Part shown: positions 27,368 to 36,201 of the stretch, piece by piece
Layout of the letters: each line of letters begins with the position of its first letter
Numbering within the stretch: position 1 is the stretch's first letter
Origin: Sva-07 sp963743825
Lineage (GTDB): Bacteria > Actinomycetota > Acidimicrobiia > Acidimicrobiales > Ilumatobacteraceae
Length of the DNA stretch: 64,000 bases
Direction of reading: 5' to 3'
NCBI GenBank assembly: GCA_963743825.1
Contig: CAVURC010000007.1
Span: 1-64,000, forward strand
Notes under the pieces: model-generated
Seen by the model: only the letters and a program-made list of their open reading frames with translations
What the model was told of the DNA's origin: nothing
The model's database searches: none
Translations under genes and position numbers: made by a program

Positions 27368-28625
27368 CCGAGGCCGTGCGGTATCGACTCGACAGCTCGT
27401 GGAACCGATACCCCGCCATGGTGCTCGCCGGCTCGCCGCTGCGCCTGTTCCGCACGACGCCGGCCGGATCGGCCGTACTCGATCGGCTTGCGGACGGTGA
27501 CGACGTCGAGCCGTCCGTGCTCGTCGACCGGCTGCTCGATGCCGGTGCGATCCATCCCTGCCACACATCGAGGCCGCCAATCCACGGGGTGACGGTCCAC
27601 GACGGTGACGGTCGTGACGCCTCAGTTGCGCACTGATGCCACGAGCCGGATCCACGACGACGGCCGCATCACGATCGACGACGGATCGACACCGCCGCTC
27701 GCCGGCGCCACCCACCGCCTCCCCGTCAGACGTGGGCCCGCGGCCGCTCGGAACGCAGCGCGGCCGTTCGTCGACACCGAACTCGTGGCGTTCCTCGACG
27801 CCGACGTCGAGGCCCCCGACGGCTGGCTCGAACCGCTCCTCGCCCACTTCGACGACCCGAAGGTCGGCCTGGTCGCCCCCCGAGTCACCGGCGAGACCGG
27901 ATCGCCGCTCGACCTCGGCGACGAGCCCGCCCGCATCCGCTCCGGCACACGGGTGAGCTACGTGCCCGGCGCCGCACTCGTCGTGCGGGTCGCCGCGTTC
28001 GACGCCGTCGGCGGGTTCGATCCCACGCTGCGGTTCGGAGAGGACGTCGACTTCGTGTGGCGTCTCGACGAGGCGGGCTGGCGATGTCGATACGAACCCG
28101 CCGGAGCGGTCTGGCACGAACCCCGAGCCACGCTCGCCGAGCGCCTGCGACAGCACGCCGGCTACGGCACGTCGGCAGCTCCTCTGGCCCTGCGACATCC
28201 GGGCGCTCTCTCACCGGTGCGGTTCAACGGATGGACGGCATTCGTGTGGGCGGCGATCGTCGGCGGCCATCCCGTGATCGGTGGTGCCGCGGCCGTCGGG
28301 AGTTCGCTCGCGCTCGGCCGCAAGCTGCCCGACCTGCCGACGCGCGGCGTCGTTCGGGCTCGCCATGCGCGGGCACCTGCTGGCCGCACGACAGATCGCC
28401 GATGCGGTGCGTCGGACCTGGTGGCCGATCGTGTTGCTCGGCTCGCTCGTCTCGCGACGGATGCGGTGGATCGCACTCGCATCGGTCGTGGCCGACGTGC
28501 GAGCAACACCGACCGATGTCGCCTACGGATGGGGCGTGTGGCGTGGCATGGTGCGCCACCGCACGTGCGGCCCGATCGTCCCTCGCCTCAGCGCATGGCC
28601 GGGGCGCCGGCCTCAGTCGCAGTGA
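27364..28625 (+). CDS. mftF: Mycofactocin glycosyltransferase MftF (frameshifted)
   Basis: Glycosyltransferase that adds glucose chains to the mycofactocin core. The N-terminal ~80 residues (VRYRLDSSWNRYPAMVLAGS, LRLFRTTPAGSAVLDRL) are the MftF-specific leader domain. After a break near 27600 comes a GT-A family 2 fold: RRGPAAARNAA, LVAFLDADVEAPDGWLEPLL (DxD), VAPRV, PGAALVVRVAAFDAVGGFD and GEDVDFVWRLDEAGW. Another break near 28345 precedes membrane-associated helices (AARQIADAVRRTWWPIVLLG). The segment between the leader and DDGSTPP seems shorter than in relatives, perhaps a small deletion. Last gene of the fix-mft operon; its end overlaps the convergent DUF4395 gene by 38 bases. Confidence 0.85.
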
Positions 28626-29169
28626 CCGGGGCACCAGCGGCGCCACCACTCACGCCGTCGACTTCCTGACGGGCTTCGACGAGCGCCTGACGGAGCCGTG
28701 CGCTGATGTCGTTGCAGTCGGCGCATCCCCAGATGGCGCTGTAGGCAATGCAGCCGAGGCAGATCGCGAAGGCCGCTTCGAGTGTCGCGGCCACCGCGAG
28801 CATGGCGATCAGCCCCCAACTCACCGCCGGTGCGTCGAGTAGCCAGGCAACCGAGGCCAGCGCGGTGAAGCCGAGGCCGATGGCCTGGGCGAAACGCTTC
28901 GGCGGGCCGGGAACCTGGCGGGAGTGGAACCCTGCGCCGCGACGAGCCTCGACACGAGGTGTGGCGACTCGAGTGGCGAACTGGCCGAGCGGCGACAGCG
29001 TCGGCCCGGTGGCCACCCGGGCGAGGAAGCCGTAGGTGAGCGGTATCAGCAACCACCCCTCACGCAGGACGAGGAACGCAAGCGCCATCATCACGACGCC
29101 GGCCGCCACGATGCGAGCGGAGGTCTCGTTGACGGGGTCGGGGAACTGGAACAACCGGCTCGGATTCAC
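28588..29169 (-). CDS. DUF4395 membrane protein
   Basis: 193-residue integral membrane protein with four predicted helices, paired as ARIVAAGVVMMALAFLVLREG and GLGFTALASVAWLLDA regions. Family marks: FPDPVNETSARIVA near the N-terminus, and a central GPPKRFAQAIGLGFT. A cysteine-rich spot CLGCIAYSAIWGCADCND (two CxxC-like pairs) is near the C-terminus, consistent with the redox or metal role sometimes suggested for this family beside thioredoxin-like genes; none is adjacent here. The GTG start is supported by TACTCT seven bases upstream. Function unknown. Confidence 0.8.
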   Translation of the reverse strand: MNPSRLFQFPDPVNETSARIVAAGVVMMALAFLVLREGWLLIPLTYGFLARVATGPTLSPLGQFATRVATPRVEARRGAGFHSRQVPGPPKRFAQAIGLGFTALASVAWLLDAPAVSWGLIAMLAVAATLEAAFAICLGCIAYSAIWGCADCNDISARLRQALVEARQEVDGVSGGAAGAPVTATEAGAPAMR

Positions 29170-29176
29170 GCCCCGA

Positions 29177-29182
29177 AGAGTA
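29177..29182 (-). promoter_or_regulatory. Probable -10 box of DUF4395 gene
   Basis: TACTCT on the minus strand, seven bases before the GTG at 29169. Confidence 0.5.
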
Positions 29183-29266
29183 TCGCCGACAAATCCGATC
29201 AACACAGTCGGGATTCGCTCGACCCGGGCCGACCACACAAATCTCGGGAGGACGTCGAAGCGCCAC

Positions 29267-29272
29267 TACCGT
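29267..29272 (+). promoter_or_regulatory. Probable -10 box of alanine racemase-like gene
   Basis: TACCGT, seven bases before the GTG at 29280; leaderless spacing. Confidence 0.5.
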
Positions 29273-29279
29273 CGTAGCG

Positions 29280-30209
29280 GTGACGATCAGGCTGACCATT
29301 CGCACCGCGCTGTGGCGCAGTCACGTGGCGAGCGTCGCCAACCGCGTCGATGGGCTCGTTCCCGTCGTGAAGGGCAATGGCTACGGGTTCGGCCGCCTCG
29401 AACTCGCCCGGCTCGCGTCGGAGTTCACCGACACGGTCGCCGTCGGCACCGTCCACGAACTCGACGGTCTGCCCGGTGACCTCAACGCCATCGTGCTCAC
29501 CCCCACCCTCACTCCGCCTGTCACCCGCGCCGCGTCGACGTCACCCGTGCTCACCGTCGGCAACCGAGCCCACGTCGAGGCACTCGCGGGCTGGCCAGGG
29601 CGAGTGCTCGTCAAGATCGCGTCGTCGATGCACCGGTACGGTCGCGGCATCGACCTCCTCGACGACGCTCGACGTGCCGGGCTCGACGTGGTCGGTGTCA
29701 GCATCCACCCGCCGCTCGCCGGAACCGCCGCCGACCACCGCCGCGAGATCGTCGACCTGCTCGACGGCCTCGACCCCGCCGTCGCGGTGTGGGTGAGCCA
29801 CCTCGATCCGGACACGTACGCAACGCTGCCCGACACCCACACCTATCGCCTGCGGCTCGGCACCGGTCTGTGGCACGGCGACAAGTCGTTCCTCCATCTC
29901 GACGCCGACGTGCTCGACGTGCGGTCGATCACGTCGGGCGACACCGCGGGGTATCACCAGCGGCCCGTGCGCAGCGACGGCCACCTCGTGATGATCGGAG
30001 CCGGAACTGCCAACGGCGTGACGCCGCTCGCTGACGGCCGCAGCCCGTTCCACTTCGAACGCCGGCGCCTCGACCTGCACGAGCCGCCGCACATGCACAC
30101 CTCGATGGCGTTCATCCCGCTCGGCGACCCCGTACCCGCCATCGGCGACCGGATCGATCTGCAACGGCCGCTCACGACGACGCTCGTCGACGAGTACGTC
30201 TGGCAGTGA
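29280..30209 (+). CDS. Alanine racemase-like PLP enzyme (short form)
   Basis: 309-residue fold-type III PLP protein. The PLP lysine is in VPVVKGNGYGFGRLELAR near residue 34; barrel features VLVKIASSMHRYG and GVSIHPPLAG follow, and the end has a reduced beta domain (VMIGAGTANGVTPLADG, HMHTSMAFIPLGD). Standard Alr is about 370 residues, so the C-terminal domain that supplies the opposing catalytic Tyr is shortened or diverged; racemisation of alanine is therefore uncertain. Its TGA overlaps the GTG of a membrane acyltransferase, suggesting a joint role in modifying or building cell-envelope material. Confidence 0.75.
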   Translation: MTIRLTIRTALWRSHVASVANRVDGLVPVVKGNGYGFGRLELARLASEFTDTVAVGTVHELDGLPGDLNAIVLTPTLTPPVTRAASTSPVLTVGNRAHVEALAGWPGRVLVKIASSMHRYGRGIDLLDDARRAGLDVVGVSIHPPLAGTAADHRREIVDLLDGLDPAVAVWVSHLDPDTYATLPDTHTYRLRLGTGLWHGDKSFLHLDADVLDVRSITSGDTAGYHQRPVRSDGHLVMIGAGTANGVTPLADGRSPFHFERRRLDLHEPPHMHTSMAFIPLGDPVPAIGDRIDLQRPLTTTLVDEYVWQ

Positions 30210-31343
30210 CCGCGACGGCGACGACGCCTGCCGACACCCGTGCGGCCGAGCGGCTGCCCGGACCGGATGTCGTGAGAGCCGTCGCCCTGATCGGCGTGGT
30301 CGTCATGAACTATCACGGCTACCTCATCCTCCGCGCCGACGGGGCGCCGGGCACCGGTTGGATGGAGGATCTGTTCGACCCGTGGAACGGACCGCTGTCG
30401 ACGCGGTTCGCCGCCACGTTCGTGCTCGTGGCCGGTGTCGGCGTGACGCTGATGACCGCGCGGTGTGTCGACGCCCGCCGGTCGGCCGCCGACGCCGACG
30501 ACATCGCCGTCGGGAATGACCGGGTTCGGACGATGCGCGTTCGGCTGGTGCGCCGCGGACTGCTGCTGTACGTCACCGGGCTGCTGCTCGAGGAGATCTG
30601 GCCCGGCACGATCATCGCCGTACTACGGCGCAATGTTCGTCCTCGCCGCAGCCATGTTCACCTGGCGGAGCCGATGGCTGATCGTGGTCGGCGCAACCGC
30701 GGCGATCGCCGGGTCGCTCGTCCGCCTCTGGCAGTGACGAGCAGGCCCGCGATGGCATCAGCACGACGTGGCTGAGCGATCCCGACGACGGTTCGCTCCG
30801 CGACCACGTCGTTCGGCATCTTCGTCAACGGCACCCACCCACTCCTGCCGTGGTTCGCGTTCCTCTGCGCCGGGATGGTGCTCGGTCGGCTGCTGCGAAC
30901 GACGTGGTGGCGATCCGCCGCCCTCGGTGCCGGCCTCGCGCTCGTCGGGGTCGGCTGGGTGGTGTCGTCGCACGCCGCGACGGCATTCGAGGACGTCGCC
31001 TTCTCGATCAACCCCTTCGATCGCGGCGTCGTCTACACGGCGAGCGCGCTCGGCACCGCGCTCGTCGCCTACGCCTGCGTCGACTGGCTCGCCACTCGAT
31101 ACCCGGTCGGCAACCGACCCGCTGCGCCGAGCCGGACAGATGACCCTGTCGCTCTACATCGCGCACGTACTCGTCTTCAATCTGGTCGTCGACTGGCTCG
31201 GGTGGATCGAACCAGCGGGCGTCGAGGTGGCGTTGGGGTTCGCCCTGGGGTTCTGGATCATCGGGATCGCCGCTGCGGTGGTGTGGCAACGTCGCGTCGG
31301 AGTGGGACCCGCCGAACGGATCTATCGAACCATCGGAGGCTGA
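30206..31343 (+). CDS. Membrane acyltransferase, HGSNAT/DUF1624-DUF418 type (frameshifted)
   Basis: Polytopic membrane protein of about 378 residues. The N-terminus LPGPDVVRAVALIGVVVMNYHGY fits the heparan-alpha-glucosaminide N-acetyltransferase-like catalytic domain (DVxRGxAxxGxxxxN pattern). Helices follow through GLLLYVTGLLLEEIW, a WFAFLCAGMVLGR region and a DUF418-like end MTLSLYIAHVLVFNLVVDWLG. Breaks lie near 30625, 30740-30800 and 31130. Such proteins transfer acyl groups across the membrane to sugars or lipids. Coupled to the upstream racemase-like gene by a GTGA overlap. It converges with the ROK gene four bases later. Confidence 0.72.
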
Positions 31344-31346
31344 GCG

Positions 31347-32300
31347 TCACCGCTCGGCGTGCGGCGAGCGGGCGGCGCGCCGCAGGCCTCGCCAACCAAC
31401 GGCACCGGCGCCGATGAGCGGCCCCTGTTCGCCGAGGCGGGTCGGTGTGATCCGCGCCCCACGGCTGTACGAGATCCGGGCCCCGTCGTCGAGAGCCACC
31501 TGGGCCGCGTGGAAGAACGTCGAGCCGAACCCGAGGGCGACGCTGCCACCCACCACCACGAGCGAGAGATCGAATGCGTTGCACATCAACGCCGCCGCTC
31601 GGCCGACGACGTCGCCGGCGCGTTGCATGATCTGGAACGACGGTTCGGTCGCCGGACGGCCGGTGATCGCATCGATCGCCGCACCCGAGGCCTCGGCGTC
31701 GAGACACCCCTGGGTGCCGCAGTGGCACCGGCGTCCGCCCGGCTCGACGATGACGTGTCCGATCTGGCCGGCCTGACCCGACTCGCCGTCGAGGAGGTCG
31801 CCGTCGAGCACGACGGCGCCGGAGATGCTTCCCGACACGGTCACCGCGAGGAAGTTCGGATGACCCTGGGCGGCACCGAGCCAGCCCTCGGCGAGCGCCA
31901 GCGCCTTGGCGTCGAGGTCGCCGTGCACGGTGAGTCCCGTCAGCTCCTCCAGCCGACTTCGCAGCGGGAAGTCACGCCACGACGGGACGCTGATCGGCGT
32001 CACCAGGTCGAGACGCCGGGTGACCAGGCCGCCGCTGCTCACGCCGACACCGACGATTCGTGCATGGTGCCGATTGGGCACCTGCGCAACGAGATCCGTC
32101 ACGACGCCGGCGAGGGCGGTGTAGTTCGACTCCGGCCCGACGTCGAGTTCGATCGGCGCCGATCGCCGGTCGATGAGGACACCCCTGGCCGTCACCAGGC
32201 CCGACTGGAAACTGTGTGCACCGACGTCGACGGCGAGGATCACGTCGGTCGGGCGCTGCGGATCGGCGGCGAGCAGGTCGCGCGGTGTGACATCGGACAT
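31347..32300 (-). CDS. ROK family sugar kinase
   Basis: Intact 317-residue ROK protein, probably a cytoplasmic glucokinase-like enzyme. ATP loop DVILAVDVGAHSFQSGLV; catalytic Asp in TVHGDLDAKALALAEGWLG; cation-phosphate stretch GHVIVEPGGRRCHCGTQGCLDAEASG with the zinc-site Cys-x-Cys-x4-Cys pattern; adenosine region VVVGGSVALGFG. No N-terminal helix-turn-helix, so a kinase rather than a NagC/XylR-type repressor. TACGGT lies ten bases upstream of the ATG. The GH3 and alpha-galactosidase genes in this window could supply its sugars, but the substrate is not determined. Confidence 0.88.
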   Translation of the reverse strand: MSDVTPRDLLAADPQRPTDVILAVDVGAHSFQSGLVTARGVLIDRRSAPIELDVGPESNYTALAGVVTDLVAQVPNRHHARIVGVGVSSGGLVTRRLDLVTPISVPSWRDFPLRSRLEELTGLTVHGDLDAKALALAEGWLGAAQGHPNFLAVTVSGSISGAVVLDGDLLDGESGQAGQIGHVIVEPGGRRCHCGTQGCLDAEASGAAIDAITGRPATEPSFQIMQRAGDVVGRAAALMCNAFDLSLVVVGGSVALGFGSTFFHAAQVALDDGARISYSRGARITPTRLGEQGPLIGAGAVGWRGLRRAARSPHAER

Positions 32301-32375
32301 GACGAGGCGAACCGTAGCTGGATGCCGACCCGCGGATCGGACGGCTACGGTCTGGTCGCGCGGCGAGAATTCGAG

Positions 32376-32404
32376 TTGACTCAGCCGCTCGTCGGGCCGA
32401 TACA
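32376..32404 (+). promoter_or_regulatory. Candidate promoter of cell-wall hydrolase gene
   Basis: TTGACT at 32376 and GATACA at 32399 with a 17-base spacer, giving an approximately 60-base untranslated leader before the ATG at 32473. The -10 match is poor. I saw no obvious riboswitch in the leader. Confidence 0.3.
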
Positions 32405-32472
32405 GACCATGACGATCTGCTCGATCACCCAACGAATGTCGTCTCCGCCATGAACCCGAACGCACCGACTCG

Positions 32473-34181
32473 ATGAAGACCACGACGGCTCTGCGTTCGC
32501 GTCGACGGTGCATACCCGTCGCCGCTGCCATCACGGCGATGACGATCGTGTCGATCTCGGCGCCGGCACAGGCCGTCGACGAACCGACCGAGACCCCGAC
32601 CACTTCAACCGCCACGACCACGCCCGACACCACCACACCCGTTCCCACGACGAGCGACCCGATTCCGACGTTGCCCGACCCGCCGACAACCACCGACACC
32701 GGCCGACACCACGACCGTTGCGCCGGAGATCACCGCGCCGGCCACGACGGTGCCCGAACCTGCGCCGCGCAACGTGCAGGTGCTCCCGGCGCAGATCGCC
32801 AACATCCTGGCGACGATTCGCTACGTCGAATCTCGGGGCAACTACAGCGCCCCACCCAACAAGGGCAACGCGTCGGGTGCGTACCAGTTCATCGCCTCGA
32901 CCTGGAACGGCTACGGCGGCTACCCGGACGCCTTCCTCGCGCCACCGGAGATCCAGGACGAACGTGCGGCACTCGACGTCAACCGCTTCCTGGCCCAGTG
33001 GAACAACGACGTCTCGATGATTCCGGTCATGTGGTACTACCCACGAGCATCGCGTGAGGTTGCGCTGATGGACATCGTTCCGGTGCCCTCGGCCGGCAAT
33101 GTGCTCACGGTCCGCGAGTACCAGCAGCGCTGGTTGGGAGTCTGGGCGTTCCTGTCCGGCCAGCCGATTCCTCGACAGCTGACGCTCGGAGAAGCCCTCG
33201 CGCGCCTCGGCCTCCCGCCCGAACTCCCAGCGGAACAGGCGATCGATCCGGCCGCTCCGGCGATCGAACGCAAGGCCACGATCGCGTTCCCGGTGATCGG
33301 TCCGACCCGACTCGCGGCACCGGACTGCGGCGACGCCCAGGACGTCGCACAGAACGCCGGGGCGGGTGCCGGCGCGACACCTCTAGGAGATCGAAGCGGC
33401 CGGCCTGTGCGCCGAAGCGGCGCCCGGCATCGTGTTCGGCGTGAAACTGCAACCGGTGCTCTCGGTGACCAACGGCGTGGTGACCGAGGTCGCCGACGAG
33501 CCGGGCGGCACCATCTCGGTCACCGTCACCGACGACACGGGTCGCAGTTACCGACTCGCCGGGTTCAACAACGACAACCCGGGGACCAACGACGGGGCCG
33601 CGCCACCCCACCTGCGACTGTCGGCGCTGGCGAAGATCGGCACGAGTGTCCGAGCCGGCCAGGTTCTCGGTTTCATGGGCGACTCCAGCCCCCTCCCACT
33701 CGGCATTCGCGCCGACGTGCCGACCGATGCGACGGTCGAGATCGCAACCGACTCGGTGGCCCCGCACATCCGACTCACGATCGAGGATCTCGACGGGACG
33801 CCGGTCGACGCATACGGGCCCGTGATCGACTCGCTGTTCCGTCAGGCCTGCTCGGCCGGTATCGGCCCGTGGTCGGGCCCTCCCACGGGAGAGCTCCACG
33901 ACCCGGTCACGACCGAGACCACCGACGACAACCGTGACATCGACTCCGAATGGGTCATCACCTCCACGGGCCAGGTCACCGCGACCGGATGGGCGGCGAT
34001 GATCTATCCGAACGAGGGTTGTGGCTGGGCACCCGAGTCGCCGTACGGACCCGGCGCCGGCGGGTCGCCCCAGGTGCCCGCTTCCTGGGCTGCACCGCTC
34101 GATCTGGCCACGCCGATCTGGATCGAACTCGCGCAGCGACTCGACGACGATCGCCCGTCGGCTCCGTTGCTCCGGCCGTGA
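32473..34181 (+). CDS. Secreted cell-wall hydrolase, transglycosylase-like plus M23-like domain (frameshifted)
   Basis: Exported protein of about 569 residues. A signal peptide (RRCIPVAAAITAMTIVSISA, then PAQA cleavage) is followed by a long Thr/Pro linker (about residues 38-95). A resuscitation-factor/transglycosylase-like domain follows with IRYVESRGNYSAPP, GNASGAYQFIASTWNGYGGY and WNNDVSMIPVMWYYP; the Glu of RYVESRG is the expected catalytic acid. After a break near 33385 a beta-rich M23/LytM-like domain appears (VLSVTNGVVTEVADEPG, KIGTSVRAGQVLGFMGDS), though the usual HxH zinc motif is not obvious. Another break is near 32700. Probably remodels peptidoglycan. Confidence 0.75.
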
Positions 34182-34185
34182 CTCG

Positions 34186-35157
34186 TCAGCCGACGCGGCG
34201 AGCGGTCTCGACGAGGTTGATCTCGTAGAGCACCTCGTCGAGCGCATCCTCGGCGCTGATCGCCGCGAACCGTTGCGGGTTCTCGTCGGTGCAGCACGAC
34301 GGCACCGGCGACAGGATCGTCCACGGCCGCGGGTGACAGAACTGCACGACGCTGTAGCGCTCTCCCTCGAACCCGGGGGCGGCGACCACACGATGCCACC
34401 CGATCGGGATCACGCCGTTGGTGAGCCGTTCGAGCATGATGCCGGTGTTGATGATGACGGCGTTGTCGGGTGGGGTCGCATCGACCCAGCCGTCGTCGAC
34501 CTTGACCTGCAGCCCGGGAGCAGTGGCGCGGGGCAACGCCGTGATGAGGTTGATGTCACCGTGTTCGGCGGCCCACACGTGGCCGTCCTCGCCGAGTTCG
34601 GACATCGCCGGATACCGGATCGCACGCGTCAGCGTCGGGCCGTCGGCGACCATGTCGTCGAAGAACGTCTCGTGACATCCGATGCCCTCCGCGATGACCC
34701 GCAGGAACCGACGCTGCAGGTCGGCGATCGACTCGTGGAAGCGGTACAGCACCTCGGTGATGCCCGGAACCACCGCCTCGGGGAGCACCTGGTCGGGATA
34801 GGCGGTGGAGAACTTGCGCTTGAGCGGATGACCGGCGGCGATCGGCGCCGACCAGTTCAGCATCTCCTTCCAGTCGGGCTTGTCGCTCGACGCCGCGGTT
34901 TCCACGAGCAGGCCGGTGTAGCCGGTCTGACCGTTGGCGCCCGGCGCGACGAACTGCTGCTTGGCGTCGGGCGAGAGCTCGAAGAACGAGCGCAGCATGC
35001 CGTAGGTGGTGTCGAGCAGATCGTCCGACAGGTCGTGGCTGGTGTAGACGAATCCGGTTGCGAGGCTGCGCTTGACACCGTCGACCACGGCGCGACGTTG
35101 CGTTCCGGTCGTACGTTCGAACGCGAGCAGGTCGACGTCGAGGATCTGGTCGGTCAT
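34186..35157 (-). CDS. 2-oxoglutarate/Fe(II) oxygenase, isopenicillin N synthase family
   Basis: Intact 323-residue non-heme iron oxygenase. Iron ligands are His and Asp in AAEHGDINLITALP and the distal His in GWHRVVAAPG; the 2-oxoglutarate-binding RxS occurs as GERYSVVQFCHP. The N-terminal DIOX_N part (DVDLLAFERTTGTQRRAVVDG, FVYTSHDLSDDLLD) is present. Such enzymes hydroxylate or cyclise small molecules; the substrate cannot be read from sequence. TAGCGT sits seven bases before the ATG. It is downstream of the ACC deaminase-like gene on the same strand with a 10-base gap but has its own promoter box. Confidence 0.88.
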   Translation of the reverse strand: MTDQILDVDLLAFERTTGTQRRAVVDGVKRSLATGFVYTSHDLSDDLLDTTYGMLRSFFELSPDAKQQFVAPGANGQTGYTGLLVETAASSDKPDWKEMLNWSAPIAAGHPLKRKFSTAYPDQVLPEAVVPGITEVLYRFHESIADLQRRFLRVIAEGIGCHETFFDDMVADGPTLTRAIRYPAMSELGEDGHVWAAEHGDINLITALPRATAPGLQVKVDDGWVDATPPDNAVIINTGIMLERLTNGVIPIGWHRVVAAPGFEGERYSVVQFCHPRPWTILSPVPSCCTDENPQRFAAISAEDALDEVLYEINLVETARRVG

Positions 35158-35164
35158 GGAGGCA

Positions 35165-35170
35165 ACGCTA
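35165..35170 (-). promoter_or_regulatory. Probable -10 box of 2OG oxygenase gene
   Basis: TAGCGT on the minus strand, seven bases before the ATG at 35157. It lies in the gap to, and partly within, the last codons of the upstream gene. Confidence 0.45.
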
Positions 35171-36184
35171 GCGGTCGAGCGCGACCGGCTCGGGTGGAAC
35201 GCCTCCCGGCGCGAACAGCGCCGGCCATCCTCCGGTGTGGACGAAGACGACGTCGTCACCGAACCGACCCTCGGCCGCGAGGCCGAGCAGCCCGGCGCAT
35301 CCCTTGCCCGAATAGGTGCGATCGAGCAGCCAGCCGCCGTGGCGTGCCGCCCACCGGATGGCGGCGTCGCCGTCGGCGGTGGGCACGGCGTAGTCGTCGC
35401 CCATCCATCGGGTGTCGACCTCGACGTCCTCATGAGCGACGATCGCCGTCGAACCCATCAGCGTGAGGGTGTGGTTGGCGAGCTCGGCGATGTCGGGGCG
35501 TCCGAGATTGACCCCCTTGGCAACGCCGATCGCGATCACGTCGGGAACCCATCGGCCACCGTGGGCCGCCGCTGCTCGACCGGCGAGCAGGCCGGCGTGG
35601 GTGCCGCCACTCGACGACGTGAACACCACATGACCGGGCGCGATCCCGGCAGCCTCGAACTGATCGAGCAGCTCGATGAACGCCGCCGCATAGCCGAGCG
35701 CACCCACGGCGGTGCTGCCCCCGATCGGAATCGCGTACGGCGCGAGGCCGTCGTCGGCGAGCTGGTCGGTCAACGACTCACGGGCCATCTCCAGCTCACC
35801 CCAGTGGCTCTCCTCGGCGCCGGTGAAGTGCAGCTGGGCGCCGAACAGCATCGACAGCAACTGGTTGCCGGTGACCTCGTCGGGGCGTTCGCCGGACAGT
35901 ACGAGATGTACCTCGAGCCCGAGTCGAGCACCTGCCGCTGCGGTCATCCGGCAGTGGTTCGACTGGGCGGCGCCGACCGTCACCAACGCCCGCGCTCCCG
36001 TGGCCAGCGCTTCGCCGCAGAGGAACTCGAGCTTGCGAGCCTTGTTGCCACCTCCGCCGAGACCGGTCAGGTCGTCGCGTTTGACCCAGAGCCGAGGTCC
36101 TCCATCGAGGATCGGACCCGCTTCGAGCGGGGTGGGCAACGTGGCGAGCCGAGCTCGTTCGAGATGATCGAACACAACCTTCAT
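35168..36184 (-). CDS. 1-aminocyclopropane-1-carboxylate deaminase/D-cysteine desulfhydrase family
   Basis: Intact 338-residue fold-type II PLP enzyme. PLP lysine in GGGGNKARKLEFLCG, Ser-Asn-His pocket in GAAQSNHCRMTAAAGARLG, phosphate loop SSSGGTHAGLLAG. ACC deaminase and D-cysteine desulfhydrase differ at few positions, so the substrate stays open. The ATG at 36184 lies within a TAGCAT box whose spacing fits a leaderless message starting at the GTG at 36175 (three codons in), so the true start may be there. It diverges from ung; the 2OG oxygenase follows on the same strand. Confidence 0.88.
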   Translation of the reverse strand: MKVVFDHLERARLATLPTPLEAGPILDGGPRLWVKRDDLTGLGGGGNKARKLEFLCGEALATGARALVTVGAAQSNHCRMTAAAGARLGLEVHLVLSGERPDEVTGNQLLSMLFGAQLHFTGAEESHWGELEMARESLTDQLADDGLAPYAIPIGGSTAVGALGYAAAFIELLDQFEAAGIAPGHVVFTSSSGGTHAGLLAGRAAAAHGGRWVPDVIAIGVAKGVNLGRPDIAELANHTLTLMGSTAIVAHEDVEVDTRWMGDDYAVPTADGDAAIRWAARHGGWLLDRTYSGKGCAGLLGLAAEGRFGDDVVFVHTGGWPALFAPGGVPPEPVALDR

Positions 36185-36201
36185 GCTAGGCAGGTGGGTC
36201 G

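Noticed and set aside
23200..28625. mftA precursor peptide hidden in the fix-mft operon
   Set aside because: I searched gaps and ends for a short peptide ending in a mycofactocin-like CGVY tail and saw none; the operon has almost no non-coding space.
34186..35433. Longer 2OG oxygenase starting in the neighbouring gene
   Set aside because: The extra ~90 residues overlap the ACC deaminase-like coding region and lack homology; a -10 box and the family N-terminus point to ATG 35157.
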